The position numbers were made by a program, and so were the translations under genes. A stretch of 15,574 nucleotides of DNA from Clostridiales bacterium. Its GTDB lineage: Bacteria; Bacillota; Clostridia; Lachnospirales; Lachnospiraceae. Positions 7,460 to 13,663 of this stretch are shown here, one piece after another (the stretch's first letter is position 1; every line of letters begins with the position of its first letter). The notes below the pieces were generated by a model. The model was not told the DNA's origin, ran no database searches, and was given only the letters and a program-made list of their open reading frames with translations. The stretch lies in contig JAGZDD010000085.1 in the NCBI GenBank assembly GCA_018369015.1, positions 1 to 15,574 of the forward strand, read 5' to 3'.

Positions 7460-8554
7460 ATGAAGGAGAGGATATTAACGATCAATCCGGGATCGACCTC
7501 AGATAAGATCGCACTATTTGAAGGCGAAAAGCAGATTTTTTCTCAGACGGTCAGCTATGAGGCAAAGGAACTTCAACAGTTTCATACAATTTCTGCGCAG
7601 CTTCCATACCGCTTGAAAAATATTGACCGGGAACTTGCGCAAAAGGGTATACAGCTGGAACCGTTGGACGCCTGTGTCGGAAGGGGCGGAAGTCTGTACT
7701 CCATGGAAGGGGGAACGTATATTGTTGATGAGCTTCTCCTGCAGCATGCTACGGTTGGGATTAACGGCGTGTATCATCCGGCGCAGCTCGGAACACAGAT
7801 CGCTCATGTTTTCGGGGAACGTTTCCATTGCCCGGTATATACTGTCAACCCTCCGGAAGTTGATGAGTTTGCGCCTGTCGCCCGGGTAACAGGCATTAAA
7901 GGTATCCGCAGGGAGAGTCATCTCCATGCCCTGAATCTTAAAGAAACAGCAATCCGCCATGCGAACATCCTTGGAAAACGTTATGAGAACTGCAATTTCA
8001 TCGTTTGTCACCTTGGGGGAGGGATTTCGGTATCTGCGCATGAAAAAGGACGGATGATCGACGGCAATGATATTGTTAAAGGGATGGGGCCTATAGCACC
8101 GACGCGGTGCGGAACCGTTCCTTTGGGATATTTTATTGAGTATTGCGCTAAGGCGCATAAATCAAAGGATAGCCTGCTGGAGCTTTGCACAAAAAATGGA
8201 GGGATAACAGATCTTTTAGGAACTTCCGACATGAAAAGCGTTTATAAGCGAAAAATATCCGGTGATGCGCAAGCTTCCTTGTATTGGGATGCCATGGTCT
8301 ATACGGTCTGCAAAGAGATCGGCGCTATGGCAGCGGTACTTAAAGGTGAAGTTGACGGGATACTCCTTGGGGGAGGACTTATACATAATCCGACGCTTGT
8401 GGAGGAGATTCGTGAACGCTGTGGCTTTTTAGGCACTGTCACAGCTTATCCGGGAGAGTTTGAAATGGAAGCAATGGCAGCCGGGGCTCTGCGGGTGCTT
8501 CGGGGCGAGGAAAAAGCAAAGAAATATACCGGGATTCCGGTAACAATGGAATGA
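7460..8554 (+). CDS. buk: Butyrate kinase family acyl kinase
   Basis: ASKHA-fold kinase of the acetate/butyrate/branched-chain acyl kinase family, catalysing acyl-phosphate + ADP to carboxylate + ATP. The 364 residues match butyrate kinases (about 355-360) rather than acetate kinase (about 400). Motifs are the phosphate-binding INPGSTSDKIALF (8-20), VGRGG (73-77), VNPPEVDEF, RRESHLHALN, HLGGGISVSAHEKGR (184-198), GMGPIAPTRCGTVP (208-221) and DGILLGGGLIHN (299-310). It follows the ferredoxin by 17 bases with an AGAGGAAACAGAGG ribosome site. No phosphotransbutyrylase gene is adjacent, which is unusual, so the true acyl substrate is open. The operon ends in a terminator directly after the stop. 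Confidence 0.88.
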   Translation: MKERILTINPGSTSDKIALFEGEKQIFSQTVSYEAKELQQFHTISAQLPYRLKNIDRELAQKGIQLEPLDACVGRGGSLYSMEGGTYIVDELLLQHATVGINGVYHPAQLGTQIAHVFGERFHCPVYTVNPPEVDEFAPVARVTGIKGIRRESHLHALNLKETAIRHANILGKRYENCNFIVCHLGGGISVSAHEKGRMIDGNDIVKGMGPIAPTRCGTVPLGYFIEYCAKAHKSKDSLLELCTKNGGITDLLGTSDMKSVYKRKISGDAQASLYWDAMVYTVCKEIGAMAAVLKGEVDGILLGGGLIHNPTLVEEIRERCGFLGTVTAYPGEFEMEAMAAGALRVLRGEEKAKKYTGIPVTME

Positions 8555-8590
8555 AAAAACTGGCGTATCGTAGGAATACGCCAGTTTTTT
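8554..8590. terminator. Strong bidirectional intrinsic terminator
   Basis: A perfect 15-bp inverted repeat: AAAAAACTGGCGTAT 8554-8568 and ATACGCCAGTTTTTT 8576-8590, with a 7-base loop. It has a T6 tail on the plus strand and the mirror T-run on the minus strand. It closes the flavoprotein operon and can also stop leftward transcription from the hydrolase gene. Confidence 0.9.
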
Positions 8591-8625
8591 CATCCTGTGT
8601 GGCGTGTGTGCCTGAGAAATGAAAG

Positions 8626-8697
8626 GCAGGACAAATCCTCCGCTGCCTGTTTCGCTGCTGGCTTGCTGGCGTATACCTGCAGCGGGGGATTTGACTG
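8626..8697. repeat. Long hairpin downstream of the hydrolase gene
   Basis: AAATCCTCCGCTGC at 8633-8646 pairs with GCAGCGGGGGATTT at 8679-8692 (13 of 14), with a 32-base loop that itself contains GCTGG repeats. Pairing continues outward imperfectly (GGCA...TGCC). It lies 15 bases past the hydrolase stop. On the minus strand it is followed by a T-rich but interrupted stretch, so it may be a weak terminator or 3' mRNA-protecting structure. Confidence 0.55.
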
Positions 8698-8706
8698 TGC
8701 CGTGCT

Positions 8707-10497
8707 TTATCTGTAAATACAGTCTCCATCCTGGAATTTTGGAGGAATTACAGGAATTTGCAGGTAGGAATCATATTGTCCGCCAGTATGGATCACATGG
8801 CGGCCTTTATTTTCTGTATCCCAGATGAGCGGTTCAAACCAGTTTTCACGGATATAACGTCCGGAAATCTGTACGCGGAGCTGCTGGCCCTTATGCCAGA
8901 TACGGCTTGTCGGCCAGATTTCAATATCCACAGGAACAATTTCACCAGGTGAAAGCTTTTCAATGTCTGTGTAGGACATGACAGGAAGCCAGGATTTTGC
9001 TTCCTTTTCATCCTGCTTTCTTCTTGAAACACGCATTTTGCCCCAGGCGCCGGGATGTGGTTCTCCAAATAAAGTAATTGGAATCCACTCGCCTTTTGTA
9101 CTCAGCTTCTGAACATTAACAAACATATCCATGTCGTCGTTGCCTTCGGCTTCTACCCACAGGCGGAGCTTTAAAAAGCCTGTAATTTCTGTATCTTCAT
9201 TAAATGTATAATCAAAGTTTACAAGCCCATTTTCGCTGTCATAGGAAATACGGGATTCGTTTTCCGGTAAAGTGTCCTGTAAGGATGCATTTTCGGTTTC
9301 ACCCATATCCTTATCGGCAGCCTTAAGCTCCTGCTTTGCGGCGGCGTTTAAATATAATTTCTGGTAAACTGTGCGCTTGAGAGGAAATTCATTTTCCGGC
9401 CGGTTTGTCTGATAGCAGAAATCATAAGCATCCTGAACCTCAATGCGGTAACGGGGCGTTAATTCCCAGCCGTTGCGTACATCTTTTGTATAACGGTCAA
9501 AGAACAGCTTCAATTCCTGAAGATTTTGAGGATTGTAAGCATCCGGCCACTCGAAATCTCTGTGGCAGCGCATCCATTTCTTAGTGCTGCGGATTTTACG
9601 GAACGCAATCATAGAGCCGCGCAGATGGAAATGGTTCCAGCAGGCTGTGGCATAGACTGGGATTCTGATCTTTGAAAAATCTGGGATCTTGTCTTTCCAG
9701 TAACCGTTCATATACGGATATTTTTTATACATTAAAGCAGTGTTGTCAATATAGTTGGGGCCGACAGCTTCCTGCATAACAAGATTAACGAAGCTGCACG
9801 CCGGAATACCGCCTTCACCGAGGGATTCACGGATCAGGTCGGATGTGCCTTCCCATGGCGCGATACATGCCAGGTGAGGCGGCTGCTGTGCGGCAATGCG
9901 CCACTGGGTCATGGCAACGCAGGAATTACCTGAAAGAGCGGCTCTGCCGTTGCACCAGTGCTGCTGTGTTACCCATTCAATGAAATCATAACCGTCCTGG
10001 CCGTCCTGAGTGCCAAACTGCTCGAAGTCGCCTTCGGAGTGTCCGATACCTCTTGGATCTACATTGGCGACCGCATAGCCCTGGCGGCACCAGAACCCCG
10101 GGTCCGGGGATTCAAATTTAGACATATTAGATACAGTTCCGGGCGGAACCCCCATAATTTTCCATTCGCTTTGCCCTTCAAAAGGTCTTTTGCCGTAAAA
10201 GCTCCAGGAAATAATGACAGGAACCTTTTCTTCTGTCATTGGGCGATAAATATCGACATAAATCGTAACGCCGTCGCGCATTTTAACAGGAACATCCTGC
10301 TCACATAAAATGCCGTCTTCAGGAATGTATGTACGCTGGTTCAGTGGGGGAAGATAGTCGTAATTTTCCCTTTCTTCCGGCGGAATCTTTTCAAGTTCTT
10401 CCATGGAAACAGGTTCACGCATTTTAGTGTAGATACATTCAATTTCCTCATCGCCAAACTTTTTCATTTTTGTTTTAATGATAAGCTTTCTGGCCAA
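8707..10497 (-). CDS. CocE/NonD family (S15-type) alpha/beta hydrolase
   Basis: About 596 residues from the family of cocaine esterase, glutaryl-7-ACA acylase and X-Pro dipeptidyl-peptidase; the natural substrate is unknown. The N-terminal hydrolase domain begins with VPVKMRDGVTIYVDIYRP (69-86). VDPRGIGHSEGDF (146-158) is typical, the likely nucleophile is S192 in LSGNSCVA, and APWEGTSD follows at 213-220. The C-terminal jelly-roll domain includes TEITGFLKLRLWVEAEG. There is no signal peptide, so it is cytosolic. I choose the TTG at 10497-10495 as start because GGAGG lies 7 bases before it. The in-frame ATG at 10515 would place that site inside the gene and lacks a good site of its own. Divergent from a TetR regulator that probably controls it. 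Confidence 0.85.
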   Translation of the reverse strand: MARKLIIKTKMKKFGDEEIECIYTKMREPVSMEELEKIPPEERENYDYLPPLNQRTYIPEDGILCEQDVPVKMRDGVTIYVDIYRPMTEEKVPVIISWSFYGKRPFEGQSEWKIMGVPPGTVSNMSKFESPDPGFWCRQGYAVANVDPRGIGHSEGDFEQFGTQDGQDGYDFIEWVTQQHWCNGRAALSGNSCVAMTQWRIAAQQPPHLACIAPWEGTSDLIRESLGEGGIPACSFVNLVMQEAVGPNYIDNTALMYKKYPYMNGYWKDKIPDFSKIRIPVYATACWNHFHLRGSMIAFRKIRSTKKWMRCHRDFEWPDAYNPQNLQELKLFFDRYTKDVRNGWELTPRYRIEVQDAYDFCYQTNRPENEFPLKRTVYQKLYLNAAAKQELKAADKDMGETENASLQDTLPENESRISYDSENGLVNFDYTFNEDTEITGFLKLRLWVEAEGNDDMDMFVNVQKLSTKGEWIPITLFGEPHPGAWGKMRVSRRKQDEKEAKSWLPVMSYTDIEKLSPGEIVPVDIEIWPTSRIWHKGQQLRVQISGRYIRENWFEPLIWDTENKGRHVIHTGGQYDSYLQIPVIPPKFQDGDCIYR

Positions 10498-10509
10498 AAC
10501 AACTCCTCC

Positions 10510-10597
10510 TTTCATCTGTTCGCCGTGCTTTTCACGGCATCAGGTTATCCCCTTGTGGGGTTTCATCTGTTCGCCGTGGAAAATACGGCATATGAAA
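10510..10597. repeat. 18-bp direct repeat carrying hairpins in the hydrolase leader
   Basis: TTTCATCTGTTCGCCGTG occurs at 10510-10527 and again at 10561-10578. Each copy opens a hairpin: GCCGTG-CTTTT-CACGGC at 10522-10538 and GCCGT...ACGGC at 10573-10589. A CCCC-TTGT-GGGG hairpin (10549-10560) lies between them. TTTCAT 10561-10566 and ATGAAA 10592-10597 bracket the second copy. The whole segment lies in the 5' leader of the leftward hydrolase mRNA, and the first copy abuts its Shine-Dalgarno. The end motif CATATGAAA is shared with the element near 1864-1904. Confidence 0.7.
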
Positions 10598-10616
10598 TTT
10601 TATATAGAACTTTTCT

Positions 10617-10645
10617 GTACCAGTTCAGTATGGCTGAACTGGTAC
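10617..10645. promoter_or_regulatory. Perfect inverted repeat, probable TetR operator
   Basis: GTACCAGTTCAG at 10617-10628 and CTGAACTGGTAC at 10634-10645 form a perfect 12-bp inverted repeat with a 5-base centre. It lies downstream of the candidate hydrolase promoter, where a bound repressor would block transcription. The right arm with part of the centre, TGGCTGAACTG, recurs inverted as CAGTTCAGCCA at 10790-10800 by the tetR promoter. With no T-run or upstream gene on the plus strand, an operator is more likely than a terminator. In RNA it would also be a stable hairpin. Confidence 0.65.
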
Positions 10646-10667
10646 ACTTTTCTTATGTACATAATAT

Positions 10668-10698
10668 AGTATAATTTGCTTAAATAGTAAAGTTACAA
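10668..10698 (-). promoter_or_regulatory. Candidate promoter of the hydrolase gene
   Basis: Read leftward, TTGTAA (plus-strand TTACAA 10693-10698) and TATACT (plus-strand AGTATA 10668-10673) are 19 bases apart. The spacing is slightly long. It precedes the 10617-10645 palindrome by about 22 bases. Confidence 0.4.
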
Positions 10699-10709
10699 AA
10701 AGAATAAAA

Positions 10710-10726
10710 TTGTATGTATTATACAA
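10710..10726. promoter_or_regulatory. Small palindrome in the divergent region
   Basis: TTGTAT-GTATT-ATACAA is a 6-bp inverted repeat with a 5-base centre, between the leftward and rightward promoter candidates. It may be a second protein-binding site; its sequence is unrelated to the 12-bp palindrome. Confidence 0.3.
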
Positions 10727-10772
10727 AAAAACAAAAAGTGTCTGATTTTTACGGACAGTGGACTTAAAGAAA

Positions 10773-10800
10773 TGTTAAAATAAATAAAACAGTTCAGCCA
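10773..10800 (+). promoter_or_regulatory. Candidate extended -10 promoter and operator half-site of tetR
   Basis: TGTTAAAAT at 10773-10781 is an extended -10 (TG-N-TAAAAT) without a clear -35. CAGTTCAGCCA at 10790-10800, identical over 11 bases to the reverse complement of 10631-10641, falls about at the expected transcription start. That suggests autorepression. The leader from there to 10904 is about 100 bases and contains CAGCCGG/CCGGCTG pairing (10799-10805, 10846-10852), but I recognise no riboswitch. Confidence 0.45.
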
Positions 10801-10904
10801 GCCGGGGGTGCCAGCCCAAGCTGTTACAAATAGGCAATAGCTGTTCCGGCTGTGTTACCCTTGTCAATGGAGGGAATAGTTACTTTACGTTAAGGAGGAA
10901 AGAA

Positions 10905-11501
10905 ATGCAGTCAGGCCCGAACTTAGAAAAGCAGGAGCGCACGAAGCGCCGCCTTGAGGATGCTTTTATGACGCTTTATAAAAAAAGCTCTATTGAAAAA
11001 ATTACTGTGCGTCAGGTTGTTGAGCTGGCGGGAGTAACACGAAGTACATTTTATGCATACTATGACAGTGTTTATGGGGTTCTTGAAGCGATTGAGGAGG
11101 AGCTTCAGTCCGGCCTTGGCCCTTATTTTGAAGAGTATTCCGGCGGGATTCTTGAAAAGGCTGCCTTAAAGCCTTATGACAGTAATATCAAATGGTTTGA
11201 ATATTGCAGGGAGCACCGGGAATATCTGCTTATTCTTCTTGGGCCGAACGGAGATCCGTCCTTTGAATACAGGCTGAGAAAAAGGCTTAAGGTTGATATT
11301 AACCGGATGATGGATGAAGATGGGATGCTCAATGACAATCTGCGCAAATACGTTGTGGAATATGTCACCGGGGCAACCTTGTCATTGATGTACTATTGGC
11401 TTGAAAATGATGATAACCTCTCTGCGGAGGAAATTGCTGTTGTGGCAAATCTGATCAGGCAGAGCAAGATTGTCATAGAAAATATGAGAAAAAAGCCGTA
11501 A
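10905..11501 (+). CDS. TetR/AcrR family transcriptional regulator
   Basis: A 198-residue TetR-type repressor. The N-terminal helix-turn-helix spans about 15-62, with ITVRQVVELAGVTRSTFYAYY as the recognisable core. The C-terminal ligand-binding part (about 75-195) resembles the class seen in many Firmicutes regulators with YxxYxxGA-like helices (YVVEYVTGATLSLMYYW). Start supported by TAAGGAGGAAAGAA. Divergent from the CocE-type hydrolase across about 400 bases containing shared operator-like sequences, so that hydrolase and tetR itself are the likely targets. The inducer is unknown. No strong T-tailed terminator follows; an imperfect palindrome starts 28 bases after the stop. Confidence 0.92.
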   Translation: MQSGPNLEKQERTKRRLEDAFMTLYKKSSIEKITVRQVVELAGVTRSTFYAYYDSVYGVLEAIEEELQSGLGPYFEEYSGGILEKAALKPYDSNIKWFEYCREHREYLLILLGPNGDPSFEYRLRKRLKVDINRMMDEDGMLNDNLRKYVVEYVTGATLSLMYYWLENDDNLSAEEIAVVANLIRQSKIVIENMRKKP

Positions 11502-11529
11502 TCTAAAAAAATCATTTCTATATAAAAGC

Positions 11530-11642
11530 TTTGTAACTATGGGCCATGCCATGGAAGCGCAGTGCCGGGAATTGCTGTAAAAGTCATTTTACATAAACAG
11601 CAGCCGGATCACGCGGCCAGGGCATGGCCTGATAGTTACAAA
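11530..11642. repeat. ~113-bp imperfect palindrome (MITE-like or structured element)
   Basis: The ends are TTTGTAACTAT 11530-11540 and ATAGTTACAAA 11632-11642, a perfect 11-bp inverted repeat, continued by GGCCATGCC 11542-11550 and GGCATGGCC 11621-11629. At the centre TGTAAAA 11576-11582 pairs with TTTTACA 11587-11593, with GCTG/CAGC and CCGG/CCGG pairing around it. The length, terminal inverted repeats and lack of coding capacity suggest a miniature element or a large cruciform/RNA hairpin after tetR. I see no clear target-site duplication. Confidence 0.65.
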
Positions 11643-11985
11643 TTTATTAACTTCGCAATATCCATTCAAGGTGCATTAGGGAAAAACAATATTACATATG
11701 GAAAAATAATTGAATGATATTGTATCTTTATCATAATTCTATTAAAGGACGACGTCAATAAGAAGTTATCGACAGCAAATGACAGTTCGTAACGATTGTT
11801 ATTATTCATAGACCCCACCCACATGCGCACCCGCCGCCGCTTTGCGGCTGCAATTTTGAATCGGCTGAAAATAGTAACCAATTCATACATTTTTTCCCTT
11901 TGTGTATAGGTATTCTTCTTGATTTTTTGATACAATAAAAATGAGTGATAATTACAATGCAAATGCGTAAAATTGGAGGAGAAAA
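11643..11985. other. Noncoding leader region before the response regulator
   Basis: 343 bases without a supportable gene. It is mostly AT-rich, with a GC-rich patch at about 11813-11850 that holds GCCGC-TTT-GCGGC (11836-11848). ACAATAT 11686-11692 and ATATTGT 11717-11723 form a loose inverted repeat. Close to the next gene TTGATA and TAATTA, 16 bases apart, are a weak promoter candidate around 11928-11960. The response regulator has a strong GGAGGAGAAAA ribosome site. Confidence 0.4.
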
Positions 11986-13635
11986 ATGTTCCGAGTTTTA
12001 ATTGCTGACGATGAAATAAGTATTTGCCGTCTGATAAAATATCTCGTACCTTGGGAGGAACTGGAGCTTGAATTGACAGATGTTGTTTATAACGGCTTTG
12101 CGGCAATGGACGTTATTCGTGAAAAAAGAATCGATATTTTAATTACGGATGCAAAAATGCCCGGGTGCGACGGAATTGAACTGATGAAATGGTGCCAGGA
12201 AAATAAAACCGGCGTGAAATGTATTGTGATCAGCGGTTTCCGGCAATTTGAATACGCCCATGGAGCGCTGCGCTATGGCGCGGACGCCTATTTATTAAAG
12301 CCAATCCGTCAGGAGGAACTTATTGCCGCTTTGAAAAAGGTTGTTGCGGGGCTCCGGGAAAATCAGGATGTCACAAGGATTCATTCACAGCTAGAAACAA
12401 GTAAAAAGAATATGAAAGATTATTTTATGAATACCTATCTTCTTGGCGGCAACGGGGGAGAAATAGCGTCGAAAAGCCTGGAAGATGACTGGGAACAGAT
12501 CCACAAAAAATATATGCTTCCTGAATATGACGGATTTTATCAGATGGCTTACTTTAAGGTCAGCAGCCGCCAGCCGTTCGGGGAAAATGCGGCAGGCATA
12601 AAAAGTGAGCCAGGGCTGCTGCCTGTGGAGGACTATGTTTTACATACCGTGGAGGAGGCTGTAGGAAGTTTTTTAGAACAATATGGATGTGAACATATTG
12701 AGAGCATTTATAAGCTGGGGGTGTATAGCTTTATCAATTACCGTCAAATGAAGCCGGAAGAATTTCAGGAGTATATCCGCCATTTTTGCGGCGGGCTTGA
12801 GAAAAAGCTGGAAGGGCTTGGAAGCTTTATACTCACGGTGGGCTTAAGTCCTGTAGAAACAAGCATCGGGGCGATTCGGGAAAAGCGTCTGTGTGCCGTG
12901 GAGGCTGCGGCTTACCGTTTAAGGCAGCCTTATGAAACACTTTTTGTCTATGACGCTGCGAGATACCCAAAGCTTGACAGTGATTACATTTTTACCGGGG
13001 AAATGAAGGAGCTTGTGAGGCTCTACAGTAATGTTTTCAATGTTTCAGGACTGAAAAATATTTTATTCAAATGCCGGACTGCCGTAAAAAAATATGAAGC
13101 CTATGATCCCGGCGATATATGCGGTATGATTGGGGAATTTTTTGACATTGTATTCGCCCAGAACGCGGTTGACATTGATGTGCAGCTTCCAGGGCTAAAA
13201 AAGGCGCTTAAATCGCTGATGGCCAACGGCATTTCAGAAAAGGAACTGTGGAATGGCGCCGAGCAGCTCCTTGACACTGTGGCCGGCTTTATGGATAATG
13301 CCAGGCAATGGGGGCAGAATAAACCGGTTGCCAATGCAAAAGCTTATATTGACGCCCATTTTTGTGAGCCGATCACTCTTGAGGATGTAGCAGAGGCCGT
13401 CCACTTAAATCCAAGATATTTGTGTAAGGTATTCCGTGAACAGACAGGGATTACTTATTCCGAGTATCTGACAGTGCGCAGGATGGAATACGCTGCGGGA
13501 GAGCTGAAAAATGGCCGGCTTTCTGTGGCTCAGATTGCCAATGCCGCCGGCTATCAGGATGTCAAGTATTTTACAAAGCTATTTAAAAAGCAAATGGGTA
13601 TACGACCATCAACATATCGCAGGATTTATCAGTAG
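11986..13635 (+). CDS. AraC-type response regulator (YesN-like)
   Basis: A 549-residue response regulator. The N-terminal receiver domain (1-120) has the acidic pair D9/D10, phospho-acceptor D55 in ILITDAKMPG, S83 and K105 in LLKP, all intact. The long middle part (about 130-440) has no catalytic motif I recognise. The C-terminal AraC/XylS double helix-turn-helix (about 448-549) has ITLEDVAEAVHLNPRYLCKVF and VAQIANAAGYQDVKYFTKLFKK. Proteins of this class usually control sugar uptake or carbohydrate genes. It heads a codirectional operon with its kinase 28 bases downstream, the reverse of the common kinase-first order. Confidence 0.94.
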   Translation: MFRVLIADDEISICRLIKYLVPWEELELELTDVVYNGFAAMDVIREKRIDILITDAKMPGCDGIELMKWCQENKTGVKCIVISGFRQFEYAHGALRYGADAYLLKPIRQEELIAALKKVVAGLRENQDVTRIHSQLETSKKNMKDYFMNTYLLGGNGGEIASKSLEDDWEQIHKKYMLPEYDGFYQMAYFKVSSRQPFGENAAGIKSEPGLLPVEDYVLHTVEEAVGSFLEQYGCEHIESIYKLGVYSFINYRQMKPEEFQEYIRHFCGGLEKKLEGLGSFILTVGLSPVETSIGAIREKRLCAVEAAAYRLRQPYETLFVYDAARYPKLDSDYIFTGEMKELVRLYSNVFNVSGLKNILFKCRTAVKKYEAYDPGDICGMIGEFFDIVFAQNAVDIDVQLPGLKKALKSLMANGISEKELWNGAEQLLDTVAGFMDNARQWGQNKPVANAKAYIDAHFCEPITLEDVAEAVHLNPRYLCKVFREQTGITYSEYLTVRRMEYAAGELKNGRLSVAQIANAAGYQDVKYFTKLFKKQMGIRPSTYRRIYQ

Positions 13636-13663
13636 AACGCAGGGGCGGAGGAAGGGGTACAGG

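Noticed and set aside
10617..10645. Reading the 12-bp palindrome as a terminator
   Set aside because: No T-run follows on either strand, and it lies between a promoter candidate and its gene. Operator or leader hairpin is more likely.
10803..10904. Possible riboswitch in the tetR leader
   Set aside because: Some pairing exists (CAGCCGG/CCGGCTG), but I could not match it to any known riboswitch consensus, and operator control explains the region better.
11666..12106. 146-residue minus-strand open frame in the leader of the response regulator
   Set aside because: It runs into the well-supported regulator gene on the other strand, has no clear ribosome site and shows no recognisable domain.
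13511..13663. N-terminal extension of the histidine kinase
   Set aside because: It overlaps the conserved AraC helix-turn-helix of the regulator. The ATG at 13664 has a good ribosome site and gives the expected membrane start.
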